From NCBI RefSeq assembly GCF_002967075.1, contig NZ_PUGE01000002.1:372001-436000 (forward strand): a stretch of DNA of 64,000 bases, in the 5' to 3' direction. Positions within the stretch are counted from its first letter, which is position 1. The number at the start of each line of letters is the position of its first letter. A program made the position numbers and the translations under genes. Of the stretch, positions 46,570 through 55,744 are shown in pieces. This DNA is from Corynebacterium sp. J010B-136 (GTDB taxonomy: Bacteria > Actinomycetota > Actinomycetes > Mycobacteriales > Mycobacteriaceae). The notes below the pieces were generated by a model. It was not told the origin of the DNA. It did no database searches and saw only the letters and a program-made list of their open reading frames with translations.

Positions 46570-47798
46570 ACACCTTGACTAATCCCCAGTGGCGAAACGT
46601 TCGGCTCGGCGATATAGGGCAAAGCCTAATCGGGTTGACGTATAGTCCTGGCAATGTCAAGCGTTCAGGCACGCTTGTCCTCCGTTCATCGAATATTCAG
46701 GATGGCGAGCTTGCATTCGATGACAATGTATATGTCGATTGCGCGATTCCCGAGAAGATCCGCACACGTGAGAATGATATTCTCATCTGCGTCCGTAATG
46801 GCAGCCGTCGATTGATCGGTAAAAGCGCCATACTCGATCGTCGAGTCTCCGGACAGACCTTCGGTGCTTTCATGGCTGTATACCGCTCCGATTTAAACCC
46901 GTTCCTGCGGTACTTCTTCCAGTCTGATGACTTTAAGCGTCAGATCGACGAACATCTAGGTGCGACGATTAATCAGATCACGAACGGGAGCCTCAACGGA
47001 TTCGTTGTCACCCTTCCCTCTAAGTCGGAGCAACAAGCGATCACGGAACGGCTTCAAGATGTGGATCGGCTGATTGCCACTCTCAAGCGCCTCATCTCGA
47101 AGAAGCAGGCAATCAAACAGGGCATGATGCAGGAGTTGCTGACGGGCCGTACTCGCTTGTCGGGATTTACGAAACCGTGGAAGAATATATCAATTGCGCG
47201 ACACTCCCACTTGAAAGCAAGAATTGGTTGGCAAGGGCTCACGACTGGAGAATATCTTCAGTCTGGTAGCTATAAGCTAATCGGTGGCACTGATTTCAGG
47301 AATGCCCGAATAGACTGGGAGTCAGCTTCATTTGTGAGTAAGTGGCGATTCGATCAAGATCGCAATATTCAGCTTCGGGTTAACGACGTTCTCATAACCA
47401 AAGATGGGACCATTGGCAAGGTGGCTATAGTTGACTCTCTTCCATTCCCGGCCACACTAAATAGTGGAGTTTTCGTAGTGCGCCCGATCCAAGGAGCCTA
47501 CGAATCGAGGTTCTTGTACTGGCTACTACGCTCTTCAGTGTTTGAGAACTTTATTGCATCGCTAAGTGCGGGCTCTACAATTAATCACCTTTACCAAAAG
47601 GACTTGATTACTCTTACTTTAGCTTTCCCCGAAGATGCCTCTGAGCAGCGCGAAATTTCGAGTGTGCTCGATGACGCCGAGTCAGAGATCAGAGTCCTAG
47701 AGGCTCGTCTTGAAACCGCCCGCAACATCAAGCAGGGCATGATGCAGGAGCTCCTTACTGGTCGAACCCGTCTGCCCGTCGAGGAGGTCTCATCATGA
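46566..47798 (+). CDS. hsdS: Type I restriction-modification specificity subunit
   Basis: Sets the DNA target. The 410 residues have two target-recognition domains, each followed by a conserved helical spacer. Both spacers end with the same 16 residues, KQGMMQELLTGRTRL preceded by I (about 178-193 and 387-402). This half-repeat layout is canonical, and the conserved DNA copies flanking TRD2 can recombine to swap specificity. ATGA overlaps join it to hsdM and hsdR. TRD2 and its flanks are more A/T-rich than TRD1, suggesting separate ancestry. Confidence 0.95.
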   Translation: MNTLTNPQWRNVRLGDIGQSLIGLTYSPGNVKRSGTLVLRSSNIQDGELAFDDNVYVDCAIPEKIRTRENDILICVRNGSRRLIGKSAILDRRVSGQTFGAFMAVYRSDLNPFLRYFFQSDDFKRQIDEHLGATINQITNGSLNGFVVTLPSKSEQQAITERLQDVDRLIATLKRLISKKQAIKQGMMQELLTGRTRLSGFTKPWKNISIARHSHLKARIGWQGLTTGEYLQSGSYKLIGGTDFRNARIDWESASFVSKWRFDQDRNIQLRVNDVLITKDGTIGKVAIVDSLPFPATLNSGVFVVRPIQGAYESRFLYWLLRSSVFENFIASLSAGSTINHLYQKDLITLTLAFPEDASEQREISSVLDDAESEIRVLEARLETARNIKQGMMQELLTGRTRLPVEEVSS

Positions 47799-50700
47799 GT
47801 GCCGTTGGACAGCGTGAGCGGGTCACGCAGGATCGCGTCGTAAACATACTGTCGAGTCAGCTCGGGTATGAGTATGCCGGCGACTGGAAGGGCCGGACCA
47901 ATTCCAACGTCGAGGAGGAGTTGCTTCGCCAGAACCTTCTTGCTCGTGGCTACGACGAGGATCTTGTTCGTCGCGCTATTCAGCAGTTCGTCACCGCCGC
48001 TTCTCTGCCGGCAGGTGGATCACTCTACGATGCCAACCGCAGAGTGTATGGCCTGCTCCGTTACGGGGTGAAGGTCAAGCGCAGCGTCTCGGAGAACTTC
48101 GAAACGATCTGGCTTATCGACTGGAAGGACCCGGAGGCTAACCATTTTGTGGTGGCCGAAGAGGTCTCAATCAAGGGCCAGAACACCAAGCGCCCTGATG
48201 TCGTGCTTTACGTCAACGGTATCGCTCTTGGGGGCATTGAGCTCAAGCGCTCTAAGGTCAGCGTGGGCGACGGTATCCGTCAGCATCTGGGCAACCAGAA
48301 GGCGGACTTCGTTCGTCCTTTCTTCACCACCGTCCAGTTACTTTTTGCCGGCAATGATGTTGAGGGGCTTCGTTACGGCGTGATCGAAACCCCGGAAAAG
48401 TACTGGTTGGAGTGGAAGGAGCCAAGCGAGGTTGAGAAACCCCTCGACCGTGGCCTACTTCAGCTGGCGAATAAGCAGCGTTTCCTCGAGCTGATCCATG
48501 ACTTCATCGTCTTCGACTCTGGCGTGAAGAAGACAGCTCGACATAACCAGTATTTTGGCATCAAGGCCGCCCAGGAACGCATCGCTCGCCGGGAAGGCGG
48601 GATCATTTGGCATACCCAAGGGTCAGGCAAGAGCCTGACTATGGTGTGGCTGGCCAAATGGATCCGTGAAAACCAGCGCGAGGCGCGCGTCCTGGTGATC
48701 ACTGACCGCACCGAACTTGATGAGCAGATCGAGAAGGTCTTTGCCGGTGTTGACGAGACCATAGATCGATCGACGTCTGGAGCCGGCATGATCGGCATGC
48801 TCAATCGGAACCAGCCGTGGCTAATGTGCTCACTCGTTCACAAGTTCCGAGGTGATGACGAAAAGGATCAGGGCGACACCGAAGACTTCGTGCGTCAGCT
48901 CAAGAAGCCTATGCTTGATGGTTTCAACCCTAAGGGCAATCTCTTCGTCTTCGTCGATGAGGCTCACCGTACTCAGAGCGGCAAGCTTCATAGTGCGATG
49001 AAGGAGCTGCTGCCGAATGCGATGTTCATCGGCTTTACTGGCACACCTCTTCTCAAGAAGGATAAGGCCTCCAGTATTGAGACCTTCGGCTCCTACATCC
49101 ACACCTACAAATTCGATGAGGCCGTCGAAGATGGCGTGGTGCTAGACCTGCGCTACGAAGCCCGTGACATCGAGCAAAAACTTATGAGCCCAGAACGGGT
49201 TGATGAGTGGTTCAAGATCCACACTAAGGGCATGACCGATCTCAGTAAACACCGGCTCAAGCAGCGCTGGGCGACGATCAAGGCAGTTGAATCGGCAGAG
49301 CCTCGAGCCCGGCAGATCGCAGCTGATATCTTGATGGATATGGCACGCATGCCTCGCTTGATGGATGGTCGAGGCAACGCCATGCTGGTCTGCTCGAGTG
49401 TTTACCAAGCCTGCAAATTCTACGAGATCTTCAGTCGTAGCGAGCTTGCCGGCAAGATAGCGATAATCACCAGTTATGAGCCGAATGCGTCGCAGATCTC
49501 CAAGGAAGATTCTGGGGCCGGCAAGAATGAAGAGATAGTGAAGTATGAGACGTATCGTCGCATGCTGGCTGACTACTTCCAGACCAACGCCGATGATGCG
49601 GCCAAGCGGATCGAGGAGTTTGAGAAGAGCGTCAAAGAAACGTTCATCAAGCACCCGGGCCAGATGCGTCTTCTCATCGTGGTCGATAAGCTGCTGACCG
49701 GCTTCGATGCCCCGAGCGCTACCTATCTCTACATTGATAAAAACATGCAGGATCATGGTCTGTTCCAGGCCATCTGCCGTGTTAACCGGCTTGATGGTGA
49801 CGATAAGGAATACGGTTACATCGTTGACTACCGAGACCTGTTCAAATCTCTCGAGACTGCGGTGTCTGACTACACCTCAGAAGCTTTCGGTGACTATGAC
49901 CAGGACGATATCGACGGATTACTTAAAGACCGTATCGAGCAGGAACGCCAGGATCTCGATGATGCTCTAGAGATGGTTCGTGCCTTGTGCGAGCCGGTTG
50001 CCCCACCTAAGGGCACGCTCCAGTACCAGCACTATTTCTGTGCGATTGAAAGTGGTAACGCTGAGCAACTCAAAGCCAATGAACCAAAACGCGTGGATCT
50101 GTACAAGGGTGTGGCGAGCTTAGTGAGGGCTTACGCCAACTTAGCCAATCGTATGAGTGATGCCGGTTACTCCGAAACCGATGCTGAATTCATCAAGCGC
50201 CAGGTCAAGCACTTCGTCGATGTCCGTGACGAAGTCAAGCTTGGTGCTGGTGAGAATATGGATCTCAAGCAATTCGAGGCGGGCATGCGTTCCCTGCTGG
50301 ATACTTATATCCAGGCAGACGCTTCCCGAAACCTCGCGACCTTTGACCAGGGGCTCGTGCAACTCATCGTCGAACATGGAGTTGGGGCTTTGGAGAAACT
50401 TCCGGAGAACATCCGAAAGACCCCGGAGGCTGCGGCTGAAACCATCGTCAATAACGTCCGTAAGACAATCGTTGACGAACAGGCCATGAACCCGAAGTAT
50501 TACGAGTCTATGTCTACTCTGCTCGATGCTCTGATTGAGCAGCGTCGTGAGGCTGTGATCGACTACGAGGAGTATCTGCTTAAGCTGGTTGAGTTCACCC
50601 AGCGTCTCGCTAAGGGCGAATCTGATAGGAAGTTCCCTGACTGGGCCAAGACGCCAGCTCGCCGGGCTCTGATCGACTTCGCGTGGCCCCAGGGCATTGA

Positions 50701-50881
50701 GGTTGATGTGGAACGTGTATATAGCACCATCCAACGCAATAAAGAACATGGCTGGTCTGGAGATAAGACCAAGCAAAAGTCTCTGATGCGTACTCTTGCA
50801 CTCAACTTCCCTGGTGTATTACAGCCAACTGATATGAAGGAACTTCTGAAACTATTGGCGATGCATGATGAATTCCGCTAG
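47795..50881 (+). CDS. hsdR: Type I restriction enzyme endonuclease/translocase subunit
   Basis: ATP-driven DNA translocase and nuclease of the type I complex. The 1028 residues start with the HSDR_N PD-(D/E)xK nuclease: D135 in RPDVVLYVNG and E149-x-K151 in GIELKRSK. The SF2 motor has Walker A in HTQGSGKS (273-280) and DEAH in FVDEAHRTQSG (about 388), with motif III FTGTP and motif VI-like QAICRVNR. The C-terminal third is helical and contacts HsdM. All motifs look intact. Its last 17 bases overlap the metallopeptidase gene. Confidence 0.96.
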   Translation: MSAVGQRERVTQDRVVNILSSQLGYEYAGDWKGRTNSNVEEELLRQNLLARGYDEDLVRRAIQQFVTAASLPAGGSLYDANRRVYGLLRYGVKVKRSVSENFETIWLIDWKDPEANHFVVAEEVSIKGQNTKRPDVVLYVNGIALGGIELKRSKVSVGDGIRQHLGNQKADFVRPFFTTVQLLFAGNDVEGLRYGVIETPEKYWLEWKEPSEVEKPLDRGLLQLANKQRFLELIHDFIVFDSGVKKTARHNQYFGIKAAQERIARREGGIIWHTQGSGKSLTMVWLAKWIRENQREARVLVITDRTELDEQIEKVFAGVDETIDRSTSGAGMIGMLNRNQPWLMCSLVHKFRGDDEKDQGDTEDFVRQLKKPMLDGFNPKGNLFVFVDEAHRTQSGKLHSAMKELLPNAMFIGFTGTPLLKKDKASSIETFGSYIHTYKFDEAVEDGVVLDLRYEARDIEQKLMSPERVDEWFKIHTKGMTDLSKHRLKQRWATIKAVESAEPRARQIAADILMDMARMPRLMDGRGNAMLVCSSVYQACKFYEIFSRSELAGKIAIITSYEPNASQISKEDSGAGKNEEIVKYETYRRMLADYFQTNADDAAKRIEEFEKSVKETFIKHPGQMRLLIVVDKLLTGFDAPSATYLYIDKNMQDHGLFQAICRVNRLDGDDKEYGYIVDYRDLFKSLETAVSDYTSEAFGDYDQDDIDGLLKDRIEQERQDLDDALEMVRALCEPVAPPKGTLQYQHYFCAIESGNAEQLKANEPKRVDLYKGVASLVRAYANLANRMSDAGYSETDAEFIKRQVKHFVDVRDEVKLGAGENMDLKQFEAGMRSLLDTYIQADASRNLATFDQGLVQLIVEHGVGALEKLPENIRKTPEAAAETIVNNVRKTIVDEQAMNPKYYESMSTLLDALIEQRREAVIDYEEYLLKLVEFTQRLAKGESDRKFPDWAKTPARRALIDFAWPQGIEVDVERVYSTIQRNKEHGWSGDKTKQKSLMRTLALNFPGVLQPTDMKELLKLLAMHDEFR

Positions 50882-51593
50882 TTCTTACCTCACTGTTTCC
50901 GGTTTTGATGTTGAGTTGGTCTACAAGGACATCAAGAACATGCACTTGTCGGTGTACCCGCCAATGGGCCGTATTCGGGTGGCTGCACCCGCTCGGTTAG
51001 ATGAGGACACTATTCGCCGGGCTGTCGTACAACGCCTGCCGTGGATCCGACGGGAACGAGATCGTCTCCAGAACGCCAGCCGGCAATCTGAGCGGCAGAT
51101 GGTTTCGGGTGAGAGCCACTATGTCTGGGGGAGACGCTATCGCCTCGACGTCTCGAAGCACAGCGGAAACCCCAAGGTAGTGCTGGCCGGCGACACTCTC
51201 TGGCTCTACTCTCCGGAAGGGTCGACTCGTGATGATCGATTCGGCATCCTCGACCGCTGGTACCGACGGGAGCTTAAGGCCGCACTTTCGCCTCTGGTGG
51301 AGAAGTGGGAGGCTGCCATGGGAGTGGAAGCTAACCAGATCACGGTCAAGCGGATGAAGACCAAGTGGGGTTCATGCAACCCCGATAGTGGGAATATCTG
51401 GTTCAACCCGGAGCTGGCGAAAAAGAACCCTCGGAGTCTGGAGTACCTAGTGGTTCATGAGCTGGCGCACCTGGTAGAGCGGAGTCACAACTCGAGATTT
51501 GTGGCGGTGATGGATCGACACCTCCCGGACTGGCCTACGCGGCGAGACGAACTCAATGGGGCACCCCTAGCCGCAGAAGAATGGTCGGAATGA
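50865..51593 (+). CDS. YgjP-type zinc metallopeptidase
   Basis: A 242-residue DUF45/YgjP (SprT-like) protein. The zinc site is HELAH at 198-202 with third ligand H208 (ERSHNSRF), and the family motif MKTKWGSCN (164-172) precedes it. Such genes are frequent as the fourth gene of type I restriction operons; their role there is not established. It overlaps hsdR, so it is co-translated with the restriction complex. Start ATG 50865 or 50868. Confidence 0.9.
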   Translation: MMNSASSYLTVSGFDVELVYKDIKNMHLSVYPPMGRIRVAAPARLDEDTIRRAVVQRLPWIRRERDRLQNASRQSERQMVSGESHYVWGRRYRLDVSKHSGNPKVVLAGDTLWLYSPEGSTRDDRFGILDRWYRRELKAALSPLVEKWEAAMGVEANQITVKRMKTKWGSCNPDSGNIWFNPELAKKNPRSLEYLVVHELAHLVERSHNSRFVAVMDRHLPDWPTRRDELNGAPLAAEEWSE

Positions 51594-51621
51594 ACCCTCG
51601 TCAATTTCGACAAATCAAGAG

Positions 51622-52605
51622 ATGAGAAACCAAATGAGGGGCGATGCCATCTTGAATGTTATAGGTCCAACATTAAAACAGAACACTAGGTTTTCCGACC
51701 TCTTTTATGATTCGGTCGATATCGATATCAACCCTAGAACTGAATGCAAACTATCCGTTTTACGGATAGAAAGTGGCGAATTTATCCTAGGCGAAATGTT
51801 CGACTATCTGTCGAAGGCTAGCATTGGCTACGTCCTATCAAGAAGAGAATACGAAAGGTATCTTGCTGATTTGGCCACCGATCCGAATAACGCCATGGCC
51901 TGGGCGGAGGATATTAAAGCAAAGTTTCAAGAGCCGAACGCTACAAATGGCGAAGGCGGCGAAATGATCCTGTATGCACTACTTGAAGAGGTTGTCGGCG
52001 CTCCAAAGATTCTAAGTAAAATGGAAATCAAAACCAATAACAAAATGCCAGTATTTGGCGCGGATGGATTACACCTCCTCAGAGTGAGAGATGATGAATA
52101 CCAACTAGTGTTTGGCGAGTCAAAAATGCATGGAGATCTTGGTGGTGCAATTTCGAAAGCCTTTGAATCAATGAGTAGTGTGAAGGATACTTCATTTAGA
52201 GACGATACGTCACTGGTATCCAGTCAACTAATGAAAGAGGCTGTTAATGATGAACAGCTCAAAGCGCTAGAAGCTATTCTTATTCCAGAACCGGGTGCGA
52301 CTCAGCGTATTAAACTCGTCAATTCTTTTGGTGTTCTAGTAACCTTTGATCTTGACGTCGACGACTTCGATCTTTCTCTACATGACGACGACCAGATCGA
52401 GACCGAATTTAGAATCCGGGCGCAAAATGCGGTACAGGCAAAAACCAATAATATTCAGAAGCAGATTCGGAAGTATCAGCTTGGTGCAACAAATTTCCAT
52501 ATATTTGCTATTCCCTTCTTGAAAAGAACAGTTGGAGCAGAGGCGCACGGTGTCGACAAGGTGCGTAAAGATCTTCAGCAACGACTTCGGTGGGGGAAGG
52601 GATGA
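51622..52605 (+). CDS. hamA: Hachiman anti-phage nuclease HamA (DUF1837)
   Basis: A 327-residue DUF1837 protein, the effector of Hachiman. The nuclease core reads as a PD-(D/E)xK site: E111/E114 in GEGGEMILYALLEEV, D148 in VFGADGLHLL, and E166-x-K168 in VFGESKMHGD. Published work shows HamA held inactive by HamB until phage or damaged DNA is loaded, after which it degrades DNA and stops the infected cell. Followed by hamB with overlapping stop/start (TGATG). Start ATG 51622; 51634 is possible. Base composition is visibly more A/T-rich than the hsd genes, suggesting separate acquisition. Confidence 0.88.
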   Translation: MRNQMRGDAILNVIGPTLKQNTRFSDLFYDSVDIDINPRTECKLSVLRIESGEFILGEMFDYLSKASIGYVLSRREYERYLADLATDPNNAMAWAEDIKAKFQEPNATNGEGGEMILYALLEEVVGAPKILSKMEIKTNNKMPVFGADGLHLLRVRDDEYQLVFGESKMHGDLGGAISKAFESMSSVKDTSFRDDTSLVSSQLMKEAVNDEQLKALEAILIPEPGATQRIKLVNSFGVLVTFDLDVDDFDLSLHDDDQIETEFRIRAQNAVQAKTNNIQKQIRKYQLGATNFHIFAIPFLKRTVGAEAHGVDKVRKDLQQRLRWGKG

Positions 52606-55262
52606 TGTCGAAAGATACTGAAACTGTCGCTACGAGACTTGGTAGAATCATTCTTGCAAGGCCCGACTACGTTGACTTGGTTCAACGAACAGAAGCCATC
52701 GTTGCAGAGTATTTTCTTACCCATAAAATCACTGATGAGCCTTTGCATCGCCTCATTGCGCCTGGTCTACGGTTCGCGGATATCCTCTCGCATTCAGACA
52801 AGGCCGAGCATCGTGAACGTGCATACGCCTTAATCGCAATGTTTCAAGAACTTAAAGAACAGCAACAACTAGATGCTGAATCAATCCAACGGCTAGAAGC
52901 ATTTTCCATTGCTGTGTTCTCGGTTCTGGGAAATTTTCCAGGACTCCGCAAGCTAGAGGAGTCTGATGAGAGCGACGGTTACCAAGTTCCAGCTGAGCGG
53001 CTATTTGCTCGAGGCTTCAAAGAATTTCACCAAAGAACTTCTGACAGGTCGAGCGTACTAACGGATGCTCAATACGAAATTGCAACCACTATGGAGAGTG
53101 TGGATTTCTACAGTTTCTCTGGGCCAACGTCTCTTGGAAAATCATTTGTAATCAAGAATTTCTTGAAAGCAGAGGTACAAAAACCACAGCTCGCAGATGC
53201 TTGTGTGATCTTCTTGGTCCCCACAAATGCGCTTGTCGCCCAAACGGCGAACGACTTGAGAAAACTACTGGAGGGCCTTCCTACGGTAAACGTAGCCATA
53301 TATCCAGATCAGCCAGAGATAATGAAAAGGCTTTTTGCGACCACCGTATTTGTGTTTACTCCAGAACGGCTGATTCGCTTCCTCAATGCGCCGAATCGCT
53401 CCATCAAGCTACTTATTGTTGACGAGGCCCATAAAATCGTAGCGGAGAATGACTCGCGCAGCCCCCTCTTCTACTATGCAATCGATGAAACCGTTCGAAG
53501 CTTTGCGACTAAACTAATCTTCTCTTCGCCGAGCTTGAGCAACCCAGAGCTCTTTCTTGAGCTGTTCGGAAAATCTACTGGCGGAAGCATGGTTGTGCGA
53601 GAGCGGACAGTCACCCAGCAAAGATTCTATGTAGATTTCATTGATAGAGAGGCGTCGTATTTCTCGTCGGACTTAGAATCTGAACGGATACTCGTTGAGT
53701 CAGTAGAACAAATGTCTTGGGCTCCTGAAGAGGCAGTAAAGTTTTGGGCGAATGGGGCTAAGTCACTCGTTTACGCAAATACTCCCTCTAAAGTGGTCAG
53801 TCATGCCCTCTCATTCGCTGGGGAAGAGAATGTAGAAATCTCTCAACAGGTTCATCGACTTATTGAACGGATTGGTAGAGAGATTCATCCACAATACTAT
53901 CTCATTGATGTACTTAAGCGAGGTGTTGCCTTTCATCATGGGAAAATGCCGGTTGCGATCCGAGAGGACATTGAAAGCGTATTTAAGAGTGAAGCATCTG
54001 GGATCGACTTTCTATTCTGCACGTCGACGCTCCTTGAAGGAGTGAACCTTCCTGCAAAGAACATATTTATCCTCACTGATAAATATGGGGGAGGTCGTAG
54101 TTCTTTCGGAAAGCTAGATTTCGAGAACTTGGCAGGCCGTGCAGGTAGGCTAACTGAAGACTTTCAAGGCAATGTCATTTGTATCAGGGCAGATGACGAG
54201 ACATGGAAGGATCCCGACCTGCAGATTCCGATAACATCCCCGACCGAGGTAACGAGCTTTATGGTACCTCCCCCGAAGTCGAAGGGAAGAAAGAATTATA
54301 CCGATATCGCTAAAGTCCTTCAGGGGAGATCGGTCAGTGGGACCAGGAGCGATCAGCAATCCGCCGAGAAATATGCAACGATTTTACTGGCTCAAACTGA
54401 AAAGAGTCATGCCTCGCTTCTTTCTCAGAACTTCAATGAAAAGGTGAAAGATGGGTCTAAACTTCTCAAAGAGGTCAACGATTCACTTGAAGTGAGTGTA
54501 GATACTGTACGACGTTCTCCTGAAATTGAACCTCTAACTCAGGACCGCGTATATCGACTTTTAAAGAATTCTGCGGATCCGTACGTTATAAGTTCTGTTG
54601 AGGAAATATCTTTTGACAGCATCTTAGGGATGCTTGACACTCTGAATAGAGTTTACGACTGGAAAGACAAAGAGTCTTCAGGTAGTCGCGACCTATTTCG
54701 GAAGAATGCAGATGACGCAGAACGTGTCAGGCGGCTTAGGTACTGGGCAACCTTAACTCATCAGTGGATAAAAGGTCTTCCGGTAAGCGCATTGATTTCT
54801 AGGTCAATTGCTTACGCAGAGAAGTCAGGCGTAATTTATGGCGCGGGAGGTGGGAATCCCTACCAAAGATCTGTTTTTGATCCGAACTCTAAAGTTCATA
54901 TCAATCACATTATTGACGAAACCCTCAGCAATCTTGAGTATGGTGTAGGATTTCGAATTCCTATATATTTGAAGAGTTACTACGACATTTGTGTCAGTCT
55001 TTTGGGCGAGGAGAATGCAGGACTTGATCTTTCTGTCTTGATTGAGTTTGGCACCACTAGCCCGGTAGGAATAGAGCTTCAGCAAATCGGATACACGAGA
55101 GACTCTGCATCTGAACTTTGGAGGAAAGGACCTCAACACCTTCAGCTGTCTGTAGAGGGAAAAATTGCGCATCTAAATGTGGAGGCGATCACTCTCGATC
55201 AGAATCTAAGTGACGAACTCCGAGAGGAGACGATTCACTTACTGGGGCCAAGGGCGTCTTAG
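52605..55262 (+). CDS. hamB: Hachiman helicase HamB
   Basis: An 885-residue SF2 (Ski2-like) DNA helicase and sensor half of Hachiman. Walker A is GPTSLGKS (173-180), DEAH is in LLIVDEAHK (273-276), motif III-like FSSPSLSNP, and motif VI is ENLAGRAGRL (about 500). The N-terminal 150 residues are a helical leader and the C-terminal 300 residues are the variable HamB tail. ATG 52605 has GGGGGAAGG 5-13 bases upstream; ATG 52602 and GTG 52590 are alternatives. The start overlaps the hamA stop, so stoichiometry is coupled. Confidence 0.88.
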   Translation: MSKDTETVATRLGRIILARPDYVDLVQRTEAIVAEYFLTHKITDEPLHRLIAPGLRFADILSHSDKAEHRERAYALIAMFQELKEQQQLDAESIQRLEAFSIAVFSVLGNFPGLRKLEESDESDGYQVPAERLFARGFKEFHQRTSDRSSVLTDAQYEIATTMESVDFYSFSGPTSLGKSFVIKNFLKAEVQKPQLADACVIFLVPTNALVAQTANDLRKLLEGLPTVNVAIYPDQPEIMKRLFATTVFVFTPERLIRFLNAPNRSIKLLIVDEAHKIVAENDSRSPLFYYAIDETVRSFATKLIFSSPSLSNPELFLELFGKSTGGSMVVRERTVTQQRFYVDFIDREASYFSSDLESERILVESVEQMSWAPEEAVKFWANGAKSLVYANTPSKVVSHALSFAGEENVEISQQVHRLIERIGREIHPQYYLIDVLKRGVAFHHGKMPVAIREDIESVFKSEASGIDFLFCTSTLLEGVNLPAKNIFILTDKYGGGRSSFGKLDFENLAGRAGRLTEDFQGNVICIRADDETWKDPDLQIPITSPTEVTSFMVPPPKSKGRKNYTDIAKVLQGRSVSGTRSDQQSAEKYATILLAQTEKSHASLLSQNFNEKVKDGSKLLKEVNDSLEVSVDTVRRSPEIEPLTQDRVYRLLKNSADPYVISSVEEISFDSILGMLDTLNRVYDWKDKESSGSRDLFRKNADDAERVRRLRYWATLTHQWIKGLPVSALISRSIAYAEKSGVIYGAGGGNPYQRSVFDPNSKVHINHIIDETLSNLEYGVGFRIPIYLKSYYDICVSLLGEENAGLDLSVLIEFGTTSPVGIELQQIGYTRDSASELWRKGPQHLQLSVEGKIAHLNVEAITLDQNLSDELREETIHLLGPRAS

Positions 55263-55299
55263 GACTGGTCTCTTCCGGATTGATAGCGATTCTGTCGAA

Positions 55300-55539
55300 C
55301 TATAGTGACCGGGTCCGGAGCCTCTCCCTCGCCTGTTCCAGCGCGCGACTCGATCGACCAACTGCTAAAGTCCCATCTGGGGCCTGTGCGACCCGTCTCG
55401 TCGTGTAAATAGCGCCCGCTTTGCTCGCTTTACGACGGAGCTGTCTCCAAAGTGGAGCAATTTCCCCTCGGACACCGCCTGGATTTTCGACTGAGATCTT
55501 TATCTCATTAACCCTGGTACATTGGCCCCTTTGAAGGGT
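55300..55539 (-). pseudogene. Possible coding remnant without start codon
   Basis: A minus-strand frame of 80 codons between two stops, with no ATG or GTG. It reads like real protein (EIAPLWRQLRRKASKAG, then LEQARERLRTRSL and a stop). Such length can occur by chance at this base composition, so the call is weak. No family recognised. Confidence 0.25.
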
Positions 55540-55595
55540 TCATCTGCACTTGACAGCACCTCGTATATGTTGCGGGATGATTGGCGTACAAATTG

Positions 55596-55631
55596 AGAAC
55601 GCAGTCTGGTTATTGACCGGCTGCGTTCTTT
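55596..55631 (+). terminator. Terminator-like hairpin
   Basis: AGAACGCAG pairs perfectly with CTGCGTTCT, with partial inner pairing, followed by TT-GCAATTTT. It lies between the Hachiman operon and the GIY-YIG gene, so it probably ends the hamAB transcript or readthrough. Confidence 0.6.
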
Positions 55632-55744
55632 GCAATTTTACCAGAGCGGCCCATCTAAAGTTTGTAGTATAGGGGGAGCTCTCTCTTCTTCGGTTTAGTC
55701 CGAGCTTATGAAACGCATCAGTGTGAAAGTGATAATCTCCTTTT

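Larger units (their letters stand above)
55263..55744. other. 482-base gap after hamB
   Basis: No intact gene on either strand. It contains a start-less open frame on the minus strand (55300-55539) and a terminator-like hairpin at 55596-55631, both listed separately. The rest shows nothing I can name. Confidence 0.5.
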
